DNA from: Lewinellaceae bacterium
GTDB taxonomy: Bacteria; Bacteroidota; Bacteroidia; Chitinophagales; Saprospiraceae
DNA: 64,000 nucleotides
Assembly: GCA_020636375.1 (NCBI GenBank)
Contig: JACJXZ010000011.1
Location: 124,001-188,000 of the forward strand
Direction of reading: 5' to 3'
The notes under the pieces are model-generated. The model was not told where the DNA came from and did not search any database. It saw only the letters and a program-made list of their open reading frames with translations. Positions 9,701-15,775 of this stretch are shown in pieces. Position numbers and translations under genes: made by a program. Numbering within the stretch: the stretch's first letter is position 1; each line of letters begins with the position of its first letter.

Positions 9701-11117
9701 CATGCCGGTCAACCTGGAGACCCTGCTCGGGCTGAACCCGCCCCGCCTCTACCTGATCGCCCGCTTCCTGGACGCGGAGACCGGGCAGCCCGTGCCGGGC
9801 GCTGCCGTCCTGCTGCCCGGCGGCGCCCGCGCTGCCGATGCCAGCGGCTGGCTGCGCTACCGCTTCGCCGAGGAGCCGCCCCTGGAGTCGGGCGCTCTGC
9901 GCCTGCGCGTGCAGGCCGACGGCTACCGCGAGCAGGAACACAGCTTCCGCCTGCAGGGGCGGCCCCAACTGGCCAACGAGGTGCGCCTGTACCCTCGGGG
10001 CAGTGCCTCCGTGTGGAGCGGCCGGGTGCTGGATGCGCAAACGGGCAAGCCCATTGCTCAGGCGACGGTGCAGGCGGGCGACGCCAACCGCATTACGGAC
10101 GAAGCGCTTAGAACGTCGGGCGGCCCGCTCTCGGCCCGCACCGGGGTGCAGGGCTACTTCACTATGGAGGATATCCCGCCGGAAGCTTACCAGCTCCAGG
10201 TATTCGTGCAGGCGGAGGGCTACCGGGATACGCTGCTGCGCGTCGGCCTGCCGGAGGATGGCTTTGTGCTGCGTTTGCTGCCGGCCGCCTCGGCTCCGCT
10301 CGGCGGCCTTGATAGGGACACAGCGCCGGACATCCCCATGCCCGAAATGGCCCCCATCCCGGGCGGCACCTTCACGATGGGCTGCCTAAGCGAGGAGCGG
10401 GACGGGGAGTGTTATGACGACGAAAAACCGGCACATGAGGTGACGGTGAGCAGCTTCTACATGAGCCGGCACGAGGTGACGAACGGGCAGTTTGCCGCCT
10501 TTTTGAACGAGGAGGGCAACCGGGAGGAAGGAAGAGTGGAATGGATCAACTTATCGGGAAGCTTTCAGCAGGAACGATGCCGGATAAAGCCGGAAAAGGA
10601 TAAATTCATCGTGGAGACCGGCTACGAGCGACATCCGGTGATTTACGTTAGTTGGTACGGCGCGCGCGCCTATGCCGCCTGGCTGAGCAAAAAGACGGGC
10701 CGCAACTACCGCCTGCCCACCGAGGCGGAGTGGGAATACGCTGCCCGGGGCGGGGAACAGGGGGCGAAGGACAACTACCTGTACAGCGGCAGCGATTCGC
10801 TGGACCTCGTTGCCTGGCATGCTGGGAATAGCGACGGCCAGGTGCATCCGGTGGGGCTGAAAAAGGCGAACCAATTGGGGCTGTTTGATATGAGCGGCAA
10901 TGTATGGGAGTGGTGCGCGGATGTCTGGCATGACAATTACCAGGGAGCGCCTCGCGACGGCTCAGCCTGGGTTAGTGGCGGTGATCAGTCCTCCCGGGTG
11001 GTCCGTGGTGGGTCCTGGGGCAACGTCATTGCCTGGAATCTCCGGGTTCCGGACCGTAACAGGTATGCATCGGATTATCGTAACTTCGTTGCCGGCTTCC
11101 GGGTGGCGCAGGACTAA
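6735..11117 (+). CDS. Large membrane protein: CoxE-like N-terminus, degenerate vWA-like region, C-terminal FGE-like domain
   Basis: 1460 residues from the ATG at 6735. In-frame codons just upstream (LTLLFHRLEAAGLP) read like the beginning of a CoxE/vWA-type helical domain, so the true start may be earlier, at a non-ATG codon. Order: CoxE-like helices (1-55); transmembrane helix ~85-101 (SLALLLLAGLAVWWLWP); extracytoplasmic beta region; transmembrane pair around 311-333; a vWA-like Rossmann region (~415-560) with no DxSxS MIDAS motif; helical region; transmembrane helix ~784-805; helical repeat-like region; two carboxypeptidase-regulatory-like modules (~1005-1180); and an FGE-sulfatase-like domain (~1200-1460) with PIPGGTFTMG, RLPTEAEWEYAARGG, DMSGNVWEWCADVW and RGGSW. 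The FGE catalytic cysteine arrangement is not evident, so a ligand-binding role is more likely than catalysis. The 3' end resembles a DGR variable region. Confidence 0.8.
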   Translation: MDPARRFRLWRVLEQQGGPYLGRWDELKYLLAPYVARTAEEQRLFYQIFEQFQGECEAEAERRRSLEASAGKGRRGQRRSLETSTSLALLLLAGLAVWWLWPRTVDAVPVQISAGDPQVREGAALYLENTTIIIDPADSAGFRWEVRDAETGAPVHEAETFHLRWPVTGTRNLEITLSRPAADSARFMPWADTLLIEVLCANPPRLDSVRRQPNDEQLVQNREYAFSVPPQEGVLAEWVFAGRDTLRGFEVRHSFSEVAADARYRLRLYREGDYAHCYTVAEGALPVQSDKPFLATQELRPDRPRVLLAVKDWLLLLALLPFLAQLYMIYRWWQEQVRKRRVKTAAELEAEYPIHDRAPYFIPYLPHEEKIQAPPDFFRIADVLRRREAGQRRVFDAPGTVRATVQAGGFPTWQDRPLTRPAEYLFLLPQRDERHQQDLLFRRLAAFLQQRDAPVLAFFHRGDFGRVWNGRHPDGLTLEQLHRQYPSYRLVVLGDGHGLVNPYATRKPALLAGPLRDLERWPRRLLLTPEPVADWSFQEALLYRHFRLYPADTAGLLAGVEALDLDEEYMPGSFEFWQNELLPRHADPSCRYRDWGNAEEHRACLADDPALFRWLCGLAVNAQPDWALTIAIGRALGIDVTHDRLLRLSRIPWLAGNQPDTTLRLELLRRLSREDERLARRAVSQELELVREQVAESFAQTDWTSSLAVQRFALNPRDEANKHTIRYLKQLGLLSGDQIEELEFTIQERLASPNQKSQIANQTSQIKSLDAWLETEEPQPVNARLLFGSILLFLLSFAVLGWAAYYNSLNEEGPARAFWQQAQPLNDEALELHNQAVGISQRLAGLTSYGEWAVASADSMGLADTLFRQAIARRAPEAYPLADSNRFALAYDYGARRLNFYFSDSSTWQEARLARPAFERAMELLPDTLDPRYHDALHALGLADYYESQYFYEAEKRQGVPDAWFSAHGAYNRLLRLTDSTYFERIREAMPVNLETLLGLNPPRLYLIARFLDAETGQPVPGAAVLLPGGARAADASGWLRYRFAEEPPLESGALRLRVQADGYREQEHSFRLQGRPQLANEVRLYPRGSASVWSGRVLDAQTGKPIAQATVQAGDANRITDEALRTSGGPLSARTGVQGYFTMEDIPPEAYQLQVFVQAEGYRDTLLRVGLPEDGFVLRLLPAASAPLGGLDRDTAPDIPMPEMAPIPGGTFTMGCLSEERDGECYDDEKPAHEVTVSSFYMSRHEVTNGQFAAFLNEEGNREEGRVEWINLSGSFQQERCRIKPEKDKFIVETGYERHPVIYVSWYGARAYAAWLSKKTGRNYRLPTEAEWEYAARGGEQGAKDNYLYSGSDSLDLVAWHAGNSDGQVHPVGLKKANQLGLFDMSGNVWEWCADVWHDNYQGAPRDGSAWVSGGDQSSRVVRGGSWGNVIAWNLRVPDRNRYASDYRNFVAGFRVAQD
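6965..6992. repeat. 28-bp palindromic element inside a coding sequence
   Basis: Contains GTCGAAGTCT-GG-AGACTTCGAC (10-bp arms, 2-base loop). It is identical over 28 bases to 11460-11487 in the spacer downstream. A diverged copy, CGAAGCCT-GG-AGGCTTCG, lies at 6924-6941. Both in-gene copies are read in frame as a RRSLE.S linker just before the first transmembrane helix. Confidence 0.9.
8992..9036. repeat. ATCAAAAATCGCAAAT repeat inside a coding sequence
   Basis: An AT-rich block of CAAATC / ATCGCAAAT units is embedded in an otherwise GC-rich gene and translated in frame as PNQKSQIANQTSQIKS (residues ~753-768), between the helical region and the third transmembrane segment. The same words occur in the spacer at 6489-6526 and 6624-6649. 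Confidence 0.85.
11019..11117 (+). other. Candidate DGR-type variable region at the 3' end of the FGE-like domain
   Basis: After the conserved RGGSW (11004-11018) the frame reads GNVIAWNLRVPDRNRYAS, then DYRNFVAGFRVAQD and the stop. In FGE-like targets this segment is often rich in AAC/AAT codons. Here the expected Asn positions are GTC, ATT, GAC, TAT, GCA, TAT, TTC and GTT, mostly explained by substitutions at adenines, with unchanged AAC, AAT, CGT and GGC between them. That is the signature of adenine-directed mutagenesis. No template repeat or reverse transcriptase is in the window, so this remains an inference. Confidence 0.45.
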
Positions 11118-11163
11118 ATTAGACCTTTAGTCCTTTTACCCTATTACCCTTTTTTTCTCTTTT

Positions 11164-11193
11164 GGCGCGAAGCGCCTAAAATTTTTTTTTTTT
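11164..11193 (+). terminator. Hairpin with T-tract after the FGE-domain gene
   Basis: GGCGC-GAA-GCGCC followed by AAAA and a run of 12 T residues, 47 bases after the stop. It can serve as a terminator. A short GC-rich hairpin downstream of a variable region is also a known DGR feature, so both readings are open. Confidence 0.6.
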
Positions 11194-11247
11194 GCAAGGT
11201 GAGTTGGACGTTTTTTGCCACGAAAGCACAAAAGCACAAAAACCCCC

Positions 11248-11384
11248 GCTCGTTACGGCCTGTGGCCGTACACGATCCTTAGTCCCGGGCTCCTGCCCGG
11301 CGTAAACAGGCAATCGAGTATTTAAACATGCCGGGCAGGAGCCCGGGGCCCTGGTTCCGTATACGATCGCAGATCGTAACGAGC
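11248..11384. repeat. Long imperfect inverted repeat
   Basis: Outer arms GCTCGTTAC / GTAACGAGC and inner arms CCCGGGCTCCTGCCCGGC / GCCGGGCAGGAGCCCGGG pair across a short central segment. A related CTCGTTACGACGTATCG... CTCCTGCCCT element is at about 3898-3951. Confidence 0.85.
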
Positions 11385-11403
11385 AGAGGGGTGGGTGTGA
11401 GGG

Positions 11404-11502
11404 GCGCCGAAGTGCTGGCGTCGAAGTGCTGGCGCCGAAGTGCTGGCGCCGAAGTGCTGGCGTCGAAGTCTGGAGACTTCGACGAGCGCTTCGACGAGCG
11501 CT
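11404..11502. repeat. 15-bp tandem repeat plus shared palindrome
   Basis: Four units of the type GAAGTGCTGGCGCC (period 15) run into GCGTCGAAGTCTGGAGACTT (start of the 28-bp element at 11460-11487), then two CGCTTCGACGAG-like units. Confidence 0.85.
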
Positions 11503-11515
11503 ATGGTATGGGTCC

Positions 11516-12340
11516 CTACCAGCTCCCCCCCGCGCCGCCGCCGCCGAAGTCGCCGCCGCCAAAGCCTCCCCATCCGCCGCCGCCGCCGCCGCCGAGGCCT
11601 CCCCAACCGCCGCCGCCGCCGGAGCCGCCGCCGCCGATCCAGGGGCCGGGCAGGAAAATCCAGCCGCCGCCGCGCCGTTTGCGGCGCGGGTGGTGGTCGT
11701 AGCGGCCGCCGCGGTAGTAGCCGCCGTCGTCGTCGTCGTCGTCATCCTGGCCCATGCGGGAGAGGAGGATGATTACGATGATGATCACGGCAATGATCAG
11801 GATGGCGGGCACGCCGCCTTTGGCGTCCCGCTGCTGCTGTGGCTGCTGGCCTTCGCCGGTGTATTCGCCCTGGGCCAGCTCCATGATGGCGCTGGTAGCG
11901 CGGTCGAGGCCCGAGTAGTAGCGCTCCTGGCGGAAGGCTGGCCGGATGATGTTGTCGATGACGCGCTTGGCCAGGGCGTCGGGCAGGAAGCCTTCGGCGC
12001 CGAAGCCGGTCTGGATGCGGATTTCCCGGTCCTGTTTGGCGACGTAGATCAGCACGCCGTTGTCGTACTCGCCGCCGCCGATGCCCCAGGCGCGGGCCAG
12101 GCGGTAGGAGTAGTCGAAGGGGTCCTCGCCCTCCAGGGAGTTTTCGGTGACGATGGCGATCTGGGTGGACGTTGCCCGGGCGTAGTCGCGCAGTTTGCGC
12201 TCCAGTTGCTGGGACTCCTGGCTGCTCAGCAGGCCGGCGAAGTCGCTGACCAGCATGTTGGTGCGTGCCGGAATCTGTTTCTGGCCGATGGCCAGCAGGG
12301 AGAAAGAGAGCAGGATAGTGGTCAGGATGGATCGGAACAT
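11516..12340 (-). CDS. TPM-domain membrane protein with Gly-rich tail (YgcG-like)
   Basis: 274 residues. Signal peptide (MFRSILTTILLSFSLLAIGQ), a TPM domain at ~28-160 (DFAGLLSSQESQQLERKLRD, TQIAIVTENSLEG, YDNGVLIYVAKQDREIRIQT, IDNIIRPAFRQERYYSGLDR), a transmembrane helix at ~178-195, then an Asp tract of seven residues, a basic RGGRYDHHPRRKRRGGG stretch, and a 60-residue Gly/Trp-rich tail. This architecture is common for TPM proteins, which in bacteria are often encoded with LemA. The domain is extracytoplasmic; suggested roles are membrane-protein maintenance or phosphatase-like activity, not settled. The second TPM gene starts upstream on the same strand and lemA beyond it. Confidence 0.9.
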   Translation of the reverse strand: MFRSILTTILLSFSLLAIGQKQIPARTNMLVSDFAGLLSSQESQQLERKLRDYARATSTQIAIVTENSLEGEDPFDYSYRLARAWGIGGGEYDNGVLIYVAKQDREIRIQTGFGAEGFLPDALAKRVIDNIIRPAFRQERYYSGLDRATSAIMELAQGEYTGEGQQPQQQRDAKGGVPAILIIAVIIIVIILLSRMGQDDDDDDDGGYYRGGRYDHHPRRKRRGGGWIFLPGPWIGGGGSGGGGGWGGLGGGGGGGWGGFGGGDFGGGGAGGSW

Positions 12341-12394
12341 GGTATAAAATATCGTGTCAGGTTTGAGTATAGCGCTCCGGTTTTTACCCTTGCG

Positions 12395-12823
12395 TTAACT
12401 ATACGAAATATCATCGGGCAATTCGTTGGTATCGTCCTGCTGATAAGGGAAATAGGCTTTGAGCTTTTCGCCCACTTGTTCGATGGCTTTGCAGATGCCC
12501 TCGGCGAAGGCACCCCGGCGGAAGCATTCCTGCATGATGTCGCGTTCTTCCTGCCAGAAGTTTTCCGGCACGACTTTGTTGATGCCTTCGTCGCCGAGGA
12601 TGGCGAAGGCCTTGCGCTCCGGTGCCAGGATGATCAGCACGCCGTTGCGGGCTTCGGTTTTGTCCATGCCCAGGCGGAAGAAGACTCTTTTGGCCTCCTC
12701 CATAATGTCTCGCTTGGGGTTGTCTTCCAGATGTACGCGAATCTCCCCGGAGGTGTTGCGCTCCGCCGAGCGGATGGCGGCGATAATCTGTTCTTCCTGT
12801 TCGGGGGTGAAAAATTTGAGCAT
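12395..12823 (-). CDS. Cytoplasmic-type TPM-domain protein
   Basis: 142 residues from the ATG at 12823 (MLKFFTPEQEEQIIAAIRSA); the upstream extension reads through a GTTGTG microsatellite. The TPM core is clear: NTSGEIRVHLEDNPKRD, ARNGVLIILAPERKAFAILG, GINKVVPENFWQEERDIMQE, FAEGICKAIEQVGEKLKAYF. There is no signal peptide and no Gly-rich tail, so it differs from its neighbour and is probably cytoplasmic or anchored by the partner. It sits between the secreted-type TPM protein and lemA, 54 bases from the former, consistent with one operon. Confidence 0.9.
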   Translation of the reverse strand: MLKFFTPEQEEQIIAAIRSAERNTSGEIRVHLEDNPKRDIMEEAKRVFFRLGMDKTEARNGVLIILAPERKAFAILGDEGINKVVPENFWQEERDIMQECFRRGAFAEGICKAIEQVGEKLKAYFPYQQDDTNELPDDISYS

Positions 12824-12828
12824 GTTGT

Positions 12829-12932
12829 TGCGGTGTTGTGGTGTTGTGGTGTTGTGGCCCTTCCATTTGTCAGGGTAAATGTTGCGGCCCTGGTGCCGGG
12901 GCCATAAAACCAAAACACCACAACACCGAAAT
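12829..12932. repeat. GGTGTTGTGG microsatellite with complementary ACCACAACACC arm
   Basis: GGTGTTGTGGTGTTGTGGTG-type repeats at 12835-12857 face AAAACACCACAACACCGAAA at 12910-12929, giving a long hairpin in the lemA-TPM spacer. The pattern resembles the 90-bp repeats at 45992-46165. Confidence 0.8.
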
Positions 12933-12954
12933 ACCGTATCTTTCAGGCCCGGCC

Positions 12955-13542
12955 CTAAAACTCCACCTTCGGCGCCTCCTGGGCGCTGGCTTCTGCTTCG
13001 AACTGCGCTTTCTGGTCGAAGCCGAACATGCCGGCGTAGAGGCTGCCGGGGAAGCGGCGCACCCGTTTATTATAGGCGGTGACCACGTCGTTGTAGCGGT
13101 CGCGCGCCACTTTGATGCGGTTTTCGGTGCCTTCCAGTTGGACCTGCAGCTCTTTGAAGTTCTCGCTGGCCCGCAGTTGCGGGTAGTTCTCGGAGACGAG
13201 CAGCAGGCGCCCCAGCGACTGGCTAAGGCCGGACTGGGCCTCCTGGAACTCCTTGAGCTTTTCCGGCGTCAGGTTGGTGGGGTCGATGTTGATGCTCGTG
13301 GCCCGGGAACGCGCCTGAGTCACTTCCGTGAGGGTGCTCTTTTCGAAATCGGCCACCCCCTTGACGGTGTTCACCAGGTTGGGGATGAGGTCGGCGCGGC
13401 GCTGGTAGGCGCTCTGCACTTTGCCCCATTCGTTCTCGACGTTCTCTTCCATATCGACGAAGGTGTTGTAGCTGTTGCAGCCACTGACAAAAAGGATCAG
13501 CCCGAGGCCGATCAGGACTACTGCTAAGACTAGTGATCTCAT
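12955..13542 (-). CDS. lemA: LemA family protein
   Basis: 195 residues, the usual LemA length. An N-terminal hydrophobic segment (residues 3-21) ends in LFVSGCNSYN, which looks like a lipobox, so it may be lipid-anchored or a simple membrane anchor. The LemA core follows: an EENVENEWGKVQSAYQRRAD helix, IPNLVNTVKGVADFE, the SENYPQLRASENFKELQ motif, LEGTENRIKVARDRYNDVV, YNKRVRRFPGSLYAGMFGF. All are characteristic. LemA proteins are long helical bundles whose outer part faces the exterior; their biochemical role is unknown. First gene of a lemA-TPM-TPM set transcribed on the minus strand. Confidence 0.95.
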   Translation of the reverse strand: MRSLVLAVVLIGLGLILFVSGCNSYNTFVDMEENVENEWGKVQSAYQRRADLIPNLVNTVKGVADFEKSTLTEVTQARSRATSINIDPTNLTPEKLKEFQEAQSGLSQSLGRLLLVSENYPQLRASENFKELQVQLEGTENRIKVARDRYNDVVTAYNKRVRRFPGSLYAGMFGFDQKAQFEAEASAQEAPKVEF

Positions 13543-13861
13543 CAGGATGGTTTTGTTTTGAGTTTGTGGTTTTCTGAATGAAGGATGGCTGTGCTATTAT
13601 GGCAACTCCTGGGCCTTTTTAGCCACGAAGACACGAAGACTCTAAATCCGCACTAAGAATCCGGTGCCTTTGTGCTTCATTGGCTCGATGGCAAGGAAAA
13701 TATCTTCGCCGGCATCTTGCTCATCCCTCATGGCCAAAGTAACAAAAAAAAAACGCCAATTATTAAATGTTATCAAATCCTCCCGGGTTCTTTTTTTTCT
13801 GCGAAATGGTGGTTTTTGACGGCCGCTGGGCCTGGAGCGCGGGCCTGGAGGCCCGCGTTCC
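13543..13861. other. Intergenic region with inverted repeats
   Basis: No gene is seen. It contains a GCCACGAAGACACGAAGACT motif at 13620 facing GTGCCTTTGTGCTTCATTGG at 13660, and a perfect hairpin CGCGGGCCT-GG-AGGCCCGCG at 13838-13857 just past the meaB stop. The hairpin lacks a T-tract in the meaB direction. Confidence 0.6.
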
Positions 13862-14926
13862 TCACCCCTTCAAAAACAACCCCACCAACTCCTCCGCGCC
13901 CTGAAAGGGCGACAGTTTTCCCTCCAGCACGGCCTGTTCGATGGATTTCAGTTTTTCGCGGACATCGGCGTTGCCGGCGAAGGCGGCGCGCAGCTGTTGG
14001 TTGATGGCTTCGTGCAGCCAGTAGTGGGCCTGGGCGCGCCGGTTTTTTTCGAAAAAGCCGTTTGCCTTTGTGATTTTGAGGTAATCTTCCGCCACGGCCC
14101 AGGCTTCGGCGATGCCCGTGCCGGTGGTGGCGGAGCATATCTCCACCCGGGGCGCCCATCCGCTCACTTTGGGGGGCAGGAGGTGGAGGGCATTGCGGTA
14201 TTCCTGGCGGGCGCGTTTGGCCAGGGGCAGGCGTTCCCCATCGGCCTTGTTGACGGCGATGAGGTCGGCCATTTCCACGATGCCCCGTTTGATGCCCTGC
14301 AGCTCGTCGCCGGCGCCGGGCAGCAGGAGGAGGAGGAAGAAGTCGGCCATGGAATGCACGGCCGTTTCGGATTGCCCGACGCCCACCGTTTCGATAAAAA
14401 TGGTATCGTATCCGGCCGCTTCGCAGAGGATGATGGATTCCCTCGTCTTGCGGGCCACGCCGCCCAGGGATTCGCCGGCAGGGGAGGGGCGGATGAAGGC
14501 CGCCTCCCGGCTGGCCAGCTTCTCCATGCGGGTTTTGTCGCCCAGGATGCTGCCCCGGCTCACCTGGCTGCTGGGGTCAATGGCCAGCACGGCTAGCCGC
14601 CCTCCCTGTTGCAGCAGGTGCTGGCCCAGGGCCTCGATGAAGGTGCTCTTGCCTGCCCCCGGGCTTCCGGTGATGCCCACCCGGAAGGACCGGCCGCTGT
14701 GCGGCAGGCAGCCCTCGATGATGGCCTGAGCCAGCTCCTGGTGTTCCGGCCGGGTGCTTTCGATCAGGGTGATGGCCTGGCCGAGCAGCACACGGCTGCC
14801 ACCGAGGATGCCCGCTACGTACTCAGCCGCCGGCCGGAGCTTCCGGCGCTGCGCCTGCAAATGGGGGTTGAGGCTCCCCGGCTGGGGTACGCCGCTCCTG
14901 ACTTGTGGTTTGGTGCGCTTGGGCAT
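13862..14926 (-). CDS. meaB: MeaB/ArgK-type GTPase, methylmalonyl-CoA mutase chaperone
   Basis: 354 residues. A G3E-family P-loop GTPase: Walker A GITGSPGAGKSTFIEALG at ~84-101, DPSSQVSRGSILGDKTRM with the switch region, FIETVGVGQSE (G3), and base-recognition NKAD (G4) at ~226-229. RPSPAGESLGGVARKTRE and the C-terminal dimerisation helices match MeaB. MeaB protects and reactivates adenosylcobalamin-dependent methylmalonyl-CoA mutase by gating cofactor loading (family knowledge). The mutase subunits are not in the window. A 16-bp perfect palindrome lies 26 bases upstream of the start. Confidence 0.95.
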   Translation of the reverse strand: MPKRTKPQVRSGVPQPGSLNPHLQAQRRKLRPAAEYVAGILGGSRVLLGQAITLIESTRPEHQELAQAIIEGCLPHSGRSFRVGITGSPGAGKSTFIEALGQHLLQQGGRLAVLAIDPSSQVSRGSILGDKTRMEKLASREAAFIRPSPAGESLGGVARKTRESIILCEAAGYDTIFIETVGVGQSETAVHSMADFFLLLLLPGAGDELQGIKRGIVEMADLIAVNKADGERLPLAKRARQEYRNALHLLPPKVSGWAPRVEICSATTGTGIAEAWAVAEDYLKITKANGFFEKNRRAQAHYWLHEAINQQLRAAFAGNADVREKLKSIEQAVLEGKLSPFQGAEELVGLFLKG

Positions 14927-14951
14927 GGGGATGGTGTATGGTTATATGTTA

Positions 14952-14967
14952 TAAGTACATGTACTTA
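14952..14967. promoter_or_regulatory. 16-bp perfect palindrome upstream of meaB
   Basis: TAAGTACATGTACTTA reads the same on both strands and lies 26-41 bases upstream of the meaB start codon. Position and symmetry suit a dimeric regulator or a cruciform near the promoter. No regulator is identified. Confidence 0.4.
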
Positions 14968-15429
14968 CTCCGCTATAATAGCTTTTCCCTGGCGATTGTT
15001 GGGAAGTGTTGCCCGGCAAATTTCTGAAACATTAACGAAAAACAGCCCCAACTGCCGAAATCAGGCTCCTAACACGGCCTTAAGGCCTGTTAAAGTTTTT
15101 CAGACACTCACATTTTTGTTTTAACTAATATTTTCAATATGTTGTCTATCAGTTTTTTATGGGGTTCTTTCGGTTTAACGATTGGAGGAGGCAACCCGGC
15201 AAATGGGTTAAACTCTCCTAAATCCGGCGGCGGCCGCTCCGGCCCTCTTGACCGCTATTTCCTTTTTTTTCTTCTTTGTACTGACTATTGAAAACAATCT
15301 ACATAGACACACCCCGTATTCAGATCCTGAAAACCTTGAAAACAATTAAACGCTATGAAAGCTGTAAGCCGGGGGAGAATGGATGCATTCCGTTTTCCCC
15401 CTTGCTTTTTCGCTGTTCTACTGTTTCAT

Positions 15430-15463
15430 TGCATCCATGCATCCATGCACCCATGCACCCATG
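15430..15463. repeat. CATCCATGCAC-type short tandem repeat
   Basis: Four to five units of 8 bases (GCATCCAT / GCACCCAT) in intergenic DNA. Confidence 0.85.
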
Positions 15464-15689
15464 AAATACTAACGCTCCGCCTGCCGGCCCGTGCAAAGCA
15501 ATTATTTGGTAAAACCGGTAATTGCCGGACTCTCATCCCGCACCGGGCTGGCGGCGGTGGTTTGTGGCTGGGAGGATAGCCAAGCCTTTCCTATGGCAAT
15601 GGTCGGGCGGCTGCCCCTTTGGCAAGCCCGGGGCGAAATTGTTATGCGATGGGCGCGATGCTATTTTGTGCCCTTGGCTGATTTTAGGC

Positions 15690-15740
15690 CATAGGTTTTA
15701 GTGGCAACCCGCGCCTAACGCCTAAAACCTAACACCTGAA
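15690..15740. repeat. Dispersed palindromic repeat (TAGGTTTTAG...CTAAAACCTA)
   Basis: Arms AGGTTTTAG and CTAAAACCT flank GGCAACCCGCGCCTAACGC. A longer relative with an extra internal segment occurs at about 20250-20320. It lies immediately downstream of the enoyl-CoA hydratase gene. Confidence 0.8.
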
Positions 15741-15775
15741 AAACTTCCCACTTCCGCTTTCCGCCTTCCCACTTC

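Larger units (their letters stand above)
11118..11515. other. Intergenic region with large hairpin and 15-bp repeats
   Basis: No gene is seen in this 398-base spacer. It contains the terminator, a 137-base inverted repeat, 15-base tandem units and the shared 28-bp palindrome. Proline- or arginine-rich reading frames through it are composition artefacts. Confidence 0.6.
14927..15775. other. Intergenic region, 849 bases, no convincing gene
   Basis: Contains the meaB-proximal palindrome, an AT-richer block around 15090-15360, a CATCCATGCAC-type microsatellite at 15430-15463, and a palindromic block (TAGGTTTTAG...CTAAAACCTAA, ~15694-15733) that resembles ~20251-20316. Short frames present here show no recognisable protein features. 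Confidence 0.55.

Noticed and set aside
11118..11515. DGR template repeat or reverse transcriptase next to the candidate variable region
   Set aside because: I looked for an A-rich near-copy of 11019-11117 and for YxDD-type protein sequence here and across the window and saw neither.
11328..11702. Proline-rich plus-strand frame opposite the TPM gene
   Set aside because: It is the complement of the Gly-rich tail of the TPM protein and of the 15-bp repeats.
13838..13857. Terminator for meaB
   Set aside because: The hairpin is perfect, but in the meaB direction it is followed by GC-rich sequence with no T-tract.
15355..15579. Possible small gene in the meaB-PaaG spacer
   Set aside because: It spans a CATCCATGCAC microsatellite, and there is no family or signal-peptide support.
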